DNA of 64,000 nt from Pleurotus ostreatus/Saccharomyces cerevisiae fusant (lineage: Eukaryota; Opisthokonta). The stretch's first letter is position 1. Each line of letters begins with the position of its first letter. A program made the translations under genes and the position numbers. The notes beneath the pieces are model-generated. The model was not told where the DNA came from. It did not search any database and saw only the letters and a program-made list of their open reading frames with translations. The stretch is taken from NCBI GenBank assembly GCA_024196135.1, contig JAMQCK010000056.1, forward strand, positions 1-64,000. Reading direction: 5' to 3'. Shown here piece after piece: positions 1 to 11,320 of the stretch.

Positions 1-2803
1 TTCTCCAACGCCCCGTCCGACCCGCGCACCTCCTCCAGCGTCGCCAAGCCGTTCTTGAAGAGGTGCTGCGTAATGCCGAGGCGCGCCTGCATGTGCGCCT
101 GACCGTGCTTCCCGGCTTTCGGGTCGAAGAACTCGAGCGCGCGCAGGCCGGCGCGGGCCATGAGAAGGAAGGTCGCGTGCTGGATGTCGTCGACGTCTTG
201 GTCGGAGGTGATCTGGGCGATAGAGTGTGAGTTAGGGTAGGGGATGACGGTATGAGGGGGTATTGCATACGTCGAAGATCTTCAGGATGTCACGGTTGCC
301 AACGACTGAAGTAATTGATCAGTAAGGTATACAATGAGTGAGCAATAGAACTGACGGTAGAGCGCCACCGTCTCCGCGCGGCATTCTTCCATCGACGATG
401 AGACCTCGCCGAGCACTGAGTCAGGTGTTTGACCGGGCTTGTACCAGGAGTCACTGCGCCGCAATCATCAGCATATTGAGCGCATCGTATCCGGCATCGC
501 GAGCGCATTGTATTCGGCATCGAGCGCGCCGCCGTCATCAGCATCTCGGGCGCCACTGTAGCCAGCACCTCGGGCGCCGCCAATGAGCTGGACAACGTCT
601 CAACTCACATCTTCCTGCCCGTCAGCGGGTTGATGATCTGTCGAGGTGAGTATCAGCATTCAGTAGCGGGAATGCGGTGATGGGTGTAACAGAAGTGGGA
701 ACTGCAGTCGTTCAATACCAGTCTATGGTGCAAACGGCAGCGCCAAAAGCAAGGCGCCGCGCCCAGTGATAGGAAGTAGTCTCATCTCACCTTTTCCGGG
801 TCAAAGTTCAGCTTGCCGTCCGCCTCCTCTTGGAAGAGCTTTCCAGACCCATGTCCAAGGAGCTCGTGGTTCGCAACCTGCACCTCAAAGGCCTTGCTGT
901 CCCATGCATTGAATAGCTCGAGGTCATCAGGGTGAATGAACGTGATCTCCTCATCTGTAAGGTCGTACGTTAGCCAGCTATCCTTGACGCAATGTACTGG
1001 GCGAGTGTGTGGGAGTACTAGGATTCCGATGCTCACTCGGCGACTTGGCAGCTAGGATGTTCTATGTTGAGTTGGGCATGAGAAATTTGCTGTCAGTGAG
1101 GACGAAGTGCGCACCGCAAGCGACACGTTCTTGAAGCCAGTGTTCTCCCGGACTTCATAGTAGTTCTATTGCCTGTCAGCGAAAGCCGCATCTTCTTCCC
1201 TAACGCGCCAACATACCGGAATCTGTCGTTTGGTCAGTCACATATACAACCTTCTGACCATCCCCACTTACGTTGATGCCCGCCGGAATGCCGCCAGTCG
1301 CGAATGATACAACCTCGAGCGCAGTGAAGTCCGGCTTGCGGAACACGTCGACCTCGAAGTCCTTGCCCCACGGCAGGTCCTGGATGAGATCGGGCGCCGA
1401 GTTGACGAGCTTCTCGAACTTAGCGCTGAGCTGCTTGTTCACGATCGCAGTGAAGCCCTCCCACTCGGCGCGCGCGCCGTAGGGGTCGACGTAGGTCTCG
1501 ATGAACTGCGAGAGTTAAGTAAGCTTAGACAACTTCGAAAAAAAATGGTGCAGCCTTCTTACCCCAATATACGTCTCCACCACCGGCCCCACATCCTTCA
1601 CCCACTCCGTCGACGCGTCCTTGTGCGCCTGAATGCTCCCTGTCTCAAAGGACTTGATGTACCCGTCGATCATCCGCTCCTGCGTCGCGTTCGCCGCGTA
1701 CTTCTTCGCCTCCGCAAGCGCGGCGTTCACCTTCGTCAGCGCGCCGGAGAAGTCGCCGTACTGCACGGTGACTTTTGCGGGCGTGCCGTTCACGGATGCG
1801 TCGTGCGTGGTGCTGGTGAGGTCGGATTTGGCGGAGGCGACAAGGAGGACGAATTCGGTGGGGGAGACTTTGCGGACGCTGGTGGCAAGTCAGAGCCCTG
1901 GCAGAATGATTACGGAGACGGCCTACCGGGTGTTTAGAACGTCGACACCGTTCTTCTCCGCGACCTCTTGAACAGCTGCGACCTCTTCATCCGTGATGGC
2001 TAGCTCAGACGGATAGTAGTTGCTGATGTTCCCATCCTTCGGCTTGCCGATGTAAAGCGATTCGTCGGGTGAAAGAGCGTAAATGTGGTCCTTCAACTTG
2101 TTCCAGAGGGGCAGCGCCTTGGACGCATTGGCGGACTTGGAGACAATCGCCTCGAACTTGTCCGCAGGGACGCGCGGGACGATCTTGGTGAAGCCAAAGG
2201 AGCGGTAGTTGACGAGGTTGCTAATGACCTGAAGACAGCATTATATGTCAGACTTCTCCCACTGAACATCAAAGTGAAGGTGGCAAACCTGGATGGTGTA
2301 CTGGATTGCCTGTTCCCAGTCATCCGCCGAGACCCCAGCGGTCTGGCGAAGCTGGTCGAAGCTTGCCAAGTTTCCAGAGGGGTCGCTAAAAGTCAATAAA
2401 AGCAGATCATATAGGTCGGTCGCCTGTGGCGTCCATTGTCCTAAAAATCCCTATCAGTCCTGCACCCACAAAGCCAACCCGGCCGCACCCGACCTTGAAT
2501 GATACGAGCGCCCGCCCAAGCCGCCTCGGCCATAAAATGCGCATACTTCTTCTCCTTGTCACTGGGAGAACCGCACAGATCAGCGTTGTTGGTCCAGGAT
2601 CTACTTGCCCGTTCCGGTCACCTCAGCTGCTTGAACGCATCGCCGATCTGCATGCCGCAGAGCGGGACGGTCTTGTCGGCGAGAAAACGCTCCTGGGCGA
2701 GGGTGTGCGCCATTCTGAGTCGATAGATGGGTTTGAGAGGAAAAGAAGACCGATGACTTCTGAGATAGGAGCGTCCCGCGCGCCCAAGCGCCGCCCTCAA
2801 CAT
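1..2803 (-). CDS. Dipeptidyl peptidase III (M49 zinc peptidase), C-terminus beyond window edge
   Basis: Zinc exopeptidase that removes dipeptides from the N-terminus of oligopeptides, normally in the cytosol. The family's HELLGH zinc motif is seen as [12 protein letters not shown] near 830-880. The second motif, EECRAE, which carries the third zinc ligand, lies near 370-390. The exons are separated by short introns, including one of 155 bases at 454-608 made largely of imperfect repeats. The N-terminal exon contains [16 protein letters not shown]. Two in-frame starts are possible: ATG at 2803, which adds about 30 basic and serine-rich residues resembling a mitochondrial presequence, or ATG at 2713, which gives the usual cytosolic start. 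The stop codon lies left of base 1. The gene is head-to-head with the PTC7-like gene. Family assignment is firm; exon edges are approximate. Confidence 0.93.
454..608 (-). repeat. Repeat-filled intron of the dipeptidyl peptidase III gene
   Basis: On the minus strand the intron starts GTGAGT at 608 and ends GCAG at 454, splitting NPLTGRK from SWYKPGQT, which are nearly adjacent in the family. Inside are two sets of imperfect units of about 24 bases: one beginning GGCGCCCGAG (two copies) and one beginning GCGCTCG followed by GATGCCG (two clear copies and a weaker third). Read-through would meet TGA at once, so it must be spliced. Confidence 0.7.
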
Positions 2804-3140
2804 GAAAGCCGAGGATGGCGAGAGGCGCGTGATCGGCCGGCATAGGTCGAGGCTGCATGTGACCCAGGGTTCAAGTCAAGGCGTGGCACTTGCAAAGTTC
2901 ATGAATGTCTTCTAACTAAAGTCTTTGTATGCCCAAGAGCTTGGAAGTGGCTTAGAAGTGCTTGTATATCGAGGAGAGGGGCTACTCTCAGTTCTTTCAA
3001 GGGCGAAGTCTACTGCAAGTTCAACATGTCACATCACGCGGCAAATGCCGAATCCCCGGCGAGCCGCCTCCGCAAGTGACGACGGTCTAAGCGTCGTGGG
3101 GGATCACTATCTTCGTCTCGACCACGACCCGCATTGCTCA
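2804..3140. other. Shared upstream region between two divergent genes
   Basis: The two flanking genes are transcribed away from here, so this stretch should hold both promoters. I see no TATA box and no believable ORF. A GGTTCAAGTC string near 2869 resembles a tRNA B box but lacks a cloverleaf around it. Confidence 0.5.
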
Positions 3141-4829
3141 ATGTTCCTGACCTCCCTCTCCCGATGCCGAGTCGCCTCCATCAAAAGAATAGCGCGCTAT
3201 AGCACAGTCGCTTCTGAACATCCTTATGTATTCCACATAGGTGCGTACTGCTCTGCGCGAGGCGTCGAACTTTGCTGACCGACGCGAATGTGCAGGCGCT
3301 GCTTGGAATGCCAAACCTAGCGATCCCTCGCATAAGCGTCCTCCGCCACAAACGGTACCGTTTGCTCCAGATAGCCCGATAGGTGTGTCTATAAGCTCGG
3401 CGTCCTGGAAGTCGCGTCTGAAGGTGTATTGCAGGGAAATGGCGCGACGAGACCCTCAAATGGCCGCGATTTGTGCGAACAACGCGGGACGCTGGCGAGG
3501 ATTTCTTCTGTGTGCAGGCGGTGCGTGACTTACTCTTCGCCTGCCAAACCCTTTGACTGATGTCCTGCAGATGAAATGCGACTCGGTAGGTACGCTATCT
3601 CAGTAATTGCACGAATACGAACTAGCCTGACGGTCCCTCTGAGGGAGTGGCTCTCGGAGTAGCGGGTGCGTCGGCATGCTTCCCTCCATCACGCTTGACG
3701 CTCATGATGATCGACAGACGGCGTCGGCGGCTGGGCGGACAGCGGCGTTGATCCCGCGCTGTTCGCGCAAGCCATGATGTACCACACCGCGCGATATTCG
3801 CGAGCAGCGTGGGCGGGCGAGCCCGAGATTGACCCCACACTGGACTATGAGGGTACGCTTGGCATGTTCTACCGGACCGTCATCCTTAAACCTCATGGTA
3901 GAGCGAGAAGAGGTCGAGGGATGGGAACTCACCCCGTATGAGTGCATGGACCTCGCATATGGGGGCGTCTTGCGTGAGCGAGGCGTCCTTGGTGGCGCAA
4001 GTACTGCCTGCCTCATAACCCTCAATGCCGCTTCGGGGCTCTTGCGATCAGCGAAGTACGTCCTGGCTACTTCATCCATTACGGCTTCGCTGACCTTTCT
4101 GCAGTCTCGGCGATAGCGGGTACGCGGTCGTTCGCTCGAAGAACGTGATCTACCACCAAGAGCCACAAACGCATTACTTCAACTGCCCTTTGTATGCCCT
4201 TCCATGCTGACATCGTACCATGACTGACCTTGCGTAGGCAACTCACAAAGGTGCCAGTCGGCGACCGACATTTCTCAGGCGTCTGCGTCGACAGCCCGCG
4301 GCACGCCGCCACCCATTCCATGAAGCTCCGCGACGGTGACCTTGTCGTGCTCTATGTGCGTAGCGCCTCTGCCCCCATCCTCGCCCATCACTACCTCCCA
4401 CTCATTTTCCTGCATATCATCACCGGATGCTTACCAAACACCCTTACAGACAGACGGCTTCGGCGACAACATCTTCCTCCGCGAGATGACCAGCATCCTC
4501 TCTTTGAGCCAGAAGCACGACCTGCCGGACGAGCTGATGCCCCAGTTCATGGCGGACCGGCTGGTGGACCGGGCGCATCAGACTATGTACTCGGGGCGGG
4601 TGACACCTTTCCAGAGTGAGTGGCGGCCTTCTTCTATCCTCCTTGGCTTCTGCTTTCAGATTGTGAGACTGGTCGGCTGACATTCCTGCAGAGGAGGCTG
4701 CGCGGTACGGTCAGAACTTGCCGGGAGGGAAGATCGACGAGTGCGTGCTTCCTCACGGACGGCGCCGTCCTTGGCTAACCCATCCCCAGCGTTACTGTCG
4801 TTGTCGCGCTCGTCCGTGAGACGTCATGA
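3141..4829 (+). CDS. PTC7: PTC7-type PP2C protein phosphatase, probably mitochondrial
   Basis: Metal-dependent serine/threonine phosphatase. In yeast the homologue acts in mitochondria and activates coenzyme Q synthesis. PP2C motifs appear in order across the exons: GEDFFCVQA, GVADGVGGWADSG (metal-binding aspartate), GGASTACL, LGDSGYAVV, TDGFGDNIF and a closing GGKIDDVTVVVALV. The first exon encodes MFLTSLSRCRVASIKRIAR, arginine-rich and free of acidic residues, as expected of a mitochondrial targeting peptide. At least seven short introns are needed to keep the frame. The stop is TGA at 4827-4829. The start at 3141 is chosen because it opens the presequence exon; a downstream start would lose it. 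Confidence 0.9.
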
Positions 4830-5323
4830 GTGGCTGGTCTGCAAGTCATTGCCGGAGCAGTAGTCAGCGCGGAGTACACGCCCGTGGTACGCCGCGAGCG
4901 AGCAGGCTAGACGGGTTGGTCGGACTACATCTAAGTTATAGACGCACATATTGCTATCCGTACATACATTCCCTCGCCGTAGAGGCGCAAAATATTCGCT
5001 CATGCCGTATGCCCAAGTAATATCAGTGATATGACTTGACGATGGCAGCATGTTGTTACAGTTCGTTAGGCTCAAGGAGAAGTCGAATAGAAAAGCCAAG
5101 CTCAACGCGTCCAAAGGGAGACTACGATGCCCTCGGCCTCTAACACGAGTGCCTCTGGACAGTTGTTTTCCACCGTAGACTGACACTTCGAAAGCTTCTC
5201 GCGCCCAGGTTTCCGAGAGGTCACTGAGTGCACCCAGTAATAAATAGGATCAAGTACTGGACAGATAGACAAGGATCGTGGTCTTCATCGTTAACTTCCA
5301 CACTCATGCCCTCACTCCATCGC
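4830..5323. other. 3' flanks of two convergent genes
   Basis: This lies between the end of the phosphatase gene and the end of the minus-strand cysteine-rich copy. It should contain both 3' untranslated regions. I see no further gene or repeat. Confidence 0.5.
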
Positions 5324-5704
5324 CTACTTGGAGCAGATCTTGCGGCCATAGCCGTCGAGGATGCAGTCTGGGGTTGTTGTTAGCGTGCGCCTCGAAAATC
5401 TGGACAGTGGACTGGGAGAAGAGGGAATGGGAGAAGAGGGAAATAAACAAAAGATACTCACGGCCAGAGACGACGACCTCGTCGAAGGCGACGGACTCCT
5501 TCCACTTGCACGAGTCGCCGACGTTGTAGTTGCAGTTGTTGGGGCAGCCGCAGGCCATGTCTGGGTGAAAGGTTGTAAGCACACTCAATTGGAGGTACCG
5601 CTATCAAGAGAGGACGTACAAGGATCAGCAGCGATGGCGGCGACTTGGGTGGCACCGAAGAGGAGGGCGACGGTGGCAAAGAGGGAGGCGACGGAGAACT
5701 GGAT
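5324..5704 (-). pseudogene. Inverted copy of small secreted cysteine-rich protein, start ATG replaced by ATC
   Basis: This is a three-exon copy of the gene at 7188-7597. The introns have shifted length, but the exons encode the same residues as far as I can read: a hydrophobic leader (QFSVASLFATVALLF), then ACGCPNNCNYNVGDSCK and a last exon ending RKICSK. Differences inside the exons look synonymous. The codon matching the twin's ATG is ATC (5704-5702). The next in-frame ATG lies only in exon 2, after the leader, and the nearest upstream in-frame ATG lies beyond the TATA box. Splice sites are intact (GTACGT..CAG and GTGAGT..CAG). Either the copy has lost its start, or ATC is used as a weak near-cognate start, or the base is wrong. 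Function unknown; six cysteines in the mature part suggest a disulfide-bonded secreted peptide. Confidence 0.75.
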
Positions 5705-5820
5705 TATGGCTGATGGGCAGATAAGCTGGTAGAGAGTGGACGATGAACGAGGGCGTTGAAGAGTGGAAGGAACGAACGAAGGTGCGGTTGGCTGATGAGG
5801 ATGAAGGCTGCTTGCCTGGC

Positions 5821-5863
5821 CTTTTATACGTCGGCTGAGACGGCCCTCATCCTGTTCGGAGAG
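5821..5863 (-). promoter_or_regulatory. Core promoter of the inverted cysteine-rich copy
   Basis: On the minus strand TATAAAAG lies at 5828-5821, about 124 bases before the ATC. Upstream of it, at 5863-5851, is CTCTCCGAACAGG, identical to a box beside the TATA of the plus-strand twin. In this copy 22 bases separate the box from the TATA; in the twin they touch. Confidence 0.6.
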
Positions 5864-7008
5864 GCGCTGGTCTGTGAGAGCGCACGACGGACCGCGCCGC
5901 AAGTCATTGAGGCCGTAGAGCCATAGTGACCGCCGCAGAGAGCCAAGGGTGGCCGCAAGTGTGATACGGCGCATCAGCCAGCTTGTAGAACTTCCGAACT
6001 TGGAAGGTCGTCGTCGCATCGAAGTTTCAGGCAGCCGGGCGATGCGTGATGGACAGCGTCCTCGGAGGGTTGCGATACTGCAAAAAATGCATATTTCCCG
6101 GAATCGAAGACATAGCTCAGGCTTCCAAGATGATTCAGGGGTCCTGAATCGATGGTGAGGCGAAAGCACGCCGGTGGTCTGAGTCAACCGAAATGGAAAG
6201 CGGCAAGTCGCAACCAACCGTGACCAGACGTGACATCAAAACGAACTGCCCACTCTCCCACGCCCCACCGCTCTTTCCGTCCCACGATGATCTGCGTTGC
6301 GGACGCGGATGTTGTCTCCGTATGGACGCGCTACGGAGATCGGGCCTTTGTGGGTGTACTTTGGCCTCTGACCGTCTGTCTGCACCCGGCGCCCATCCAT
6401 CGAACACGTCCGAGACTACGCTTTCGGCCTGCTCCTTGTCAACTTACGCGGGCAACTGTGATGGATCGACGGTCGGCCCCTCCTCCTTATGCTCGTTGAG
6501 TCCGGAGGAGGCTCTACCGAAGTTCATCTGGAAGAACAGAATATCCCCGCTAGCCTGTCCAGCATGCGGCCGTCTCCTTCGCTCTTGCTGCGCTTCTAGT
6601 CGACGAACATGGGTTCCCTTCGAGGTCTCCAGTACAGGATGTTTATGAGCCTGGAGACGACACTGCTGACGCGCGTCTGACCCTGGAGCTTTCCCCATGC
6701 GCCTTCATTAATACCATGAAGCACCTCACGCCTGTAGACTCCCATGGACGAGCGCAACCGCGCACACGCCCTTCATCGGGACTACCCACCAGACCCCGAC
6801 TCCGAAGCAAGCGCGTATCATGTTCAGGCTGGCCGACGCCAACCTCAGGCGAAACCTGCCTTGTTCGCATATGGACGTCGCCTCGTCGTCCGAAGACACG
6901 ACGCGCGCAGCAGTTGCCCGCAGAGAGTCCTAAAAGGGACTTTGCGGCCACAACGACGCCTGGTCGGTTTGACCACACAAACATCTAAGTCTGACCACAG
7001 CCCCATCC
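5864..7008. other. Divergent intergenic region between the cysteine-rich pair
   Basis: About 1.1 kb lies between the two promoters. Several ORFs of 80-200 codons overlap here on both strands, but none resembles a known family and none continues through plausible introns. I see no transposon ends. The homology of the two copies seems to stop shortly upstream of the shared promoter box. Confidence 0.4.
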
Positions 7009-7029
7009 CTCTCCGAACAGGTATAAAAG
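7009..7029 (+). promoter_or_regulatory. Core promoter of the cysteine-rich secreted protein gene
   Basis: CTCTCCGAACAGG (7009-7021) directly abuts TATAAAAG (7022-7029), about 160 bases before the ATG. The same box accompanies the inverted copy. The 5' leader after it also matches that copy (CCTCATCAGCCAACC in both). Confidence 0.6.
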
Positions 7030-7187
7030 GCAGCTAACCTTACCCTCCATCCTCATCAGCCAACCTCACCTTCATCCGTTCTTTCCACCCTTCAACGACC
7101 GCCCTTCGTTTCTACGTCCACTTCGGCTATCTCTGTCCATATTCGCCCACTTCACCTGTCTATCTGCACATTCACTACTCGCCAATA

Positions 7188-7597
7188 ATGCAGTTCTCCG
7201 TCGCATCCCTCTTCGCCACCGTCGCCCTCCTCTTCGGTGCCACCCAGGTCGCCGCCATTGCCGCTGACCCTTGTGAGTGTCTCTCTTTTCCTTGGCCTAC
7301 ACCTCTCTGTGTATTTTGCCTGAACGCTCCTTCCCGTTCGCTCGCTCCTCTACCTAATCGCTCTGATTGAGAACACTTCACTCACCCCTTACCGATAGAC
7401 ATGGCCTGCGGCTGCCCCAACAACTGCAACTACAACGTAGGCGACTCGTGCAAGTGGAAGGAGTCCGTCGCCTTTGACGAGGTCGTCGTCTCTGGCCGTG
7501 GGTGTCTCCCCACAAGATGTCGGCCTCGTTCTGTAGCTAATGCCCTTCCCCAGACTGCATCCTCGACGGCTATGGCCGCAAGATCTGCTCCAAGTAG
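7188..7597 (+). CDS. Small secreted cysteine-rich protein
   Basis: Three exons (7188-7272, 7399-7497, 7554-7597) give a protein of about 75 residues. The first 23 are a signal peptide (MQFSVASLFATVALLFGA, then TQVAA). The mature part of about 50 residues has six cysteines, starting ACGCPNNC and ending GRKICSK. Splice sites are standard (GTGAGT..TAG, GTGGGT..CAG). I do not recognise a named family. Size and cysteine count fit the small secreted proteins (effector-like or antimicrobial-like) that fungi encode in numbers; that role is inference. A near-identical inverted copy sits 1.5 kb upstream. A TATA box and long leader suggest strong regulated expression. Confidence 0.85.
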
Positions 7598-7949
7598 GCG
7601 AATCCGATCCCGCTCAGCCAGGGGACGATGGAACGAGGGCCCCGCTCATTCGTTTGGTGGAATCAACGATGAACGCCATGATCATGTCACTATTTATCTA
7701 TTTAACAATGGATGCGCCCTCGTCGCGTTCTTCAGCTCTAAGATCCGCTTTCTTCTGCTTCAAGACATCGACCAAGATCACTGCAACTTCACCTCCCGCC
7801 AAAGTTGACTGCGACGAACTTAAGCGCAAGGGTCATGGATGTAGGCAAGCATTGCAATTTATGCGTTCGTGAATAGGACTGTGTATGGTGCCAGAACCGT
7901 TGATGTCATCTAGGACCGTCTTCTCTTTCTACCTTCCTCGTTCCGCCCT
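7598..7949. other. 3' flanks of convergent genes
   Basis: This holds the 3' end of the cysteine-rich gene and of the coiled-coil gene on the other strand. No other gene seen. Confidence 0.45.
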
Positions 7950-9429
7950 TCATGCAATGATCTTCGATGGGCTGCACCAGAACTATTAGTACCAGAAGCG
8001 ACGAGTAAAGGTGGAAGGACGTACTCTCTATTCTCCTTCCCCTGCGCACTACATCGCTTCTTCTGACCGTGACTTTGACCCTTGCGCTCGACGTTCATGA
8101 TGTTCTTCTAATCGGAATGAGTATAGCGCGGATCGACGATATTAACCACTTACCATGGCAGAATGCGGCTTGAATACGGCGTCGGACAACATGGGCGAGT
8201 CCCGGTAAACCGACACACTATGCCTTTGCGTCGTCGGAGACGGCGTGGCGACGGCCATGGTCGTGTTGCAGGATGACGGTGTGCCGTGCTCGAACATAGG
8301 ACTACCGAAGGACGCATCGGCATAGTCAGGCTGCATCTGCGTGCTCAGTCTCTGAGGATAAGTCAGTAGAAGCTGGGAAGAGCATCAACACGGCGTACCC
8401 GGAGCACCAGTTGCCTCAACCGTCGGTCAGGATGGTTCTCAGCAGCGGGCGGAGTAGACTGCGGAGCGGCGCGCGAGGGGGAGAACCTAAGTTCGTGAAC
8501 CTCTTCCGCCATGAGACGTCCTCGGACGCGAAGCTCCTCGTTCTCCTTCTTAGCCCGGTCCGCACGAGCCTCCATCTCGAGCCTGAGGTTGCGCTCAACG
8601 GCAAGCGCGGTCGACGACGCGTCAACACAGGTCGTCATGTTCCTCTGCAAAGTCGACACCTGCTGCTCAGCCTCGGCCAGAGCAACGCGCGTTGCAGCGA
8701 GTTGGTTGAGAGTAGCAACATGCTGAGCTTCTAGGAGGTTGTGACGCTGAAGGGTAATAGCCACAGCGTCGCGCAAGTGGAGGGTGTTCTGGATCGAGAG
8801 CGCATAGAGAGAGCCGTCCGAGTGCCGCTTCTTGTCAGAAGTATGCTGAAGCTGAACGGCGAGACGTTGGCGATCGGCCCTTTCGGCGGCGAGCTCCCGT
8901 TCGAGCGCAACGCACTTGTCATTCTGGAGAGCAAGATCGTCGGCGAGCATGTTGTTCTGTGCACGTAGCTGCTTCATCGTCTCGAGGAGGTCGTCGCGGA
9001 GCTGGCGTTCGTAAGTCAAGTTCGAGACAGTCGCGCTAGACGGGAACTCCAGTTCAGAGTCGGCGGCGTCGCGGTCAGCGCGTTCAGTCTCGAGGGCGTT
9101 GCGCGTAGCTTCAAGCTCGAAGGTGATACCGTTGTAGGAAGTCACGAGCTCGTCTATGTCCTGTTCGAGATTGCGGATGATCTGGATTGCAGCGTCGGGC
9201 GCTATATCGTTCGGGAGATGTAGAGGCTCGCGCAATGAGAGAAGGGGAGAATCATCGAGGGCGTCCTGGGCAGACATGAAGGGACCTTGCTTGATCTTGA
9301 CGGGCGGCGGGCAGGCAAGGTCCTCGGAGACAAGGAAAGGCGACTGTATGCGTCAGAAAATGCGGGAATCGCAGGAGTTGAGCTCACAGAAAGAGCGAGT
9401 GGGCCAGAAGACGACGGCTGGGCAGACAT
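7950..9429 (-). CDS. Coiled-coil protein of unknown function
   Basis: Exon 1 encodes MSAQPSSSGPLALS. The main exon (about 8400-9340) carries a long heptad-like region rich in Leu, Glu, Arg and Ala from about residue 60 to 290, for instance LEQDIDELVTSYN and ALERELAAERADRQRL. Then follow a Ser/Pro-rich tail and a basic end with ERKGQSHGQKKRCSA. The final intron is uncertain. With the branch site TACTAAT and a GCAG acceptor the stop falls at 7950; read-through would stop at 7910. No enzymatic motif is visible, and I cannot name a family. It lies about 195 bases downstream of the MIS12 gene on the same strand. Confidence 0.65.
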
Positions 9430-9624
9430 GGCGGGCTAGAAGAATGGGCGATAGAATGAGCGGAGGCTAGAGATCGTCGTGGTACGAGGTCAAGAGGCCA
9501 ACCGCCCACGCCTGACATCACGCGGGAATATATGCTTCGCTGAGGCCCCTGTCAGTCCAATAGTATTTGGCTCAAGAGGTATAAGCATACACTAACAAGT
9601 ACAAATGTTGTCGCGAGGAGGCAG

Positions 9625-10502
9625 CTACTGGGGTCCGTTCAGCGTCTCCAACAGCCTCTGCATAAAGTCGGTCTCTGCCGGGTCTTGACTGGGCGGTTGT
9701 GAGGCACCCGACGAGGTAGGAGGTGCGCCAATGCTGGCGCGCGCCACCAGCTGGGATGTCACCCATGCGACGTAACTGTCCCGATCCGCTTCCCATGGGC
9801 GGTGCGCAGGCGGGGCAGCCAGTGCGGGCGCGGGTTCGGTCTCCGGCAGCTCTGCAATGGCCTGCTGTAGATCCACGATCCTCTCAGGGACGCGCCTGAG
9901 GTCCTTCAGGTCGTCGCGGTTGACCATTGAGACGCGTTGGAGATCCTTCTCAGCTTCTCGCCTTTCAGCTGTCGTTATTCGTATCGCGCGCTGAGCAAGA
10001 CGGCTGATCTTCTTCTCCTGTAGAAGGGTAAGAACGCGTAGATGTATAAAAAGAGACGACGCACATTGTCCAACTGTCCTCTGAGCGCGTTGATCTCGTC
10101 TAGCAGCTCCTGCTCCTGCTCCGGCGTAGTCGTCAGATCGAGTCCCTCCTGATGGGGGAGGACGTAGGGAAGGCCGGGAGGGACAGCGAAGATGTTCCGT
10201 AGACACCATGCCTCGAAAGAGTCGAACGCAATGTCCGTGTAGTGTTCCAGCAGCGTCTGACACTGATGCAAGCCATGTTCGACCTCTTGCATGCGATCCT
10301 CCAGCAGCTCAGGATCGTCCCCCGCCTTCTCGGCCCATTCTGTCTTCAGGAACTGTTCGATACCGAGGAGACTTTGTCCGATACAGTCGTTGCCGACGTT
10401 GGTGATGTCGTCGAGGATGAGTTGAGGGACAAAGCCAAGAGCCTCAGCAAGGAGCAGTGGCGAGACTTGGGGACGTCCGTTGGGCGTTGACGCGCTTGCC
10501 AT
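9625..10502 (-). CDS. MIS12: Kinetochore protein Mis12 homologue
   Basis: Structural subunit of the Mis12/MIND complex, which links centromeric chromatin to the outer kinetochore. The family's N-terminal signature is clear: EALGFVPQLILDDITNVG, followed by a second helix (CIGQSLLGIEQFLK) and the GLHQCQTLLEHYTD region. One 47-base intron (10018-10064, GTGCGT..CAG) joins the second exon. That exon holds a coiled coil (RREAEKDLQRV) and a low-complexity Ala/Pro tail ending ETLNGPQ. The start at 10502 gives MASASTPNG; an in-frame ATG at 10544 would add 14 residues and is less likely. About 275 residues, near family length. Confidence 0.88.
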
Positions 10503-11320
10503 AATGGAGGTAGATGATGATGCACGCAGAATTCCCGCTACCATTTATGGTAGTGGGTCTTAGGGATGAAGCGCAAAAATCGCAATGGCCCCGTCTCGCG
10601 AACTTTGGTAACCCCTCACGTGCCGGCACATGACAGGGCCTTCCGTGGTCTCGACTCTTCGGCGTCGGCCGAGCGCACTTCGGCTCTTCCATCCACCTCC
10701 ATTTTGCTGTATAGTATCCAAGCAGAGAATATGTCGAGTGCCTATCCATTGTCTGTGACCCCGTAACATGGCTCCTCTCAGACAATGTAGTCATACTCCC
10801 AATCATAGAGAAATACCATTCCATCACGGATGACACCGTCAGGGCTCGAACGGCGTTTGGAGGCGCGAGTACGCGCTGGCGGGCTCACCGGATGCGACGC
10901 CTCAAGGGTCTGACTTCGCAACGAGCGATACGTTGACCCTGGGATAGGCATGGTCGAGCGATTGCATGAGAACTAGTGGCTAGGGTACCAGAGAACTTAG
11001 GAAGCACGCAAGACACTCGCTTACAAGCCAGCTGAGTCCACACACAACAAATTTCCCGGTGTAATGCTGTATGGTAGCGGGCCCTGCCGTGAAACGGCCT
11101 TTCAGAGTTATACGACAGGGGACGACTGAAGCTGGCAATGGAAGGAACGTGGAGCCGCGGCGCGGCGCGTCACGGCACGTGAAATGCGTCACAAACTACG
11201 GCTTTCTGCGAGTTGAACAGGACGCCCAATTCGGGTGGGACTGCGTCATTCTCCCTTCCATCTTTCCGCCGCAAGAAATACGACGGCTTGAACAGACTAT
11301 TGCATCTGCGCTCAGCAAGT
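10503..11320. other. Intergenic region before decayed MYND copy
   Basis: No convincing gene. Short ORFs on both strands show no family resemblance. The first part must include the MIS12 promoter; the last part may be old upstream sequence of the MYND fragment. Confidence 0.4.

Noticed and set aside
2860..2895. tRNA-like B box
   Set aside because: GGTTCAAGTC is present, but no A box, acceptor stem or anticodon arm can be drawn around it.
5585..6217. 210-codon minus-strand ORF reaching through the cysteine-rich copy
   Set aside because: It starts about 390 bases upstream of the TATA box of that copy and runs through its promoter; the open frame upstream of the ATC appears accidental.
11071..11320. 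Upstream extension of the MYND fragment ORF
   Set aside because: The part before 11321 has no counterpart in any paralogue and the fragment is already frame-broken.
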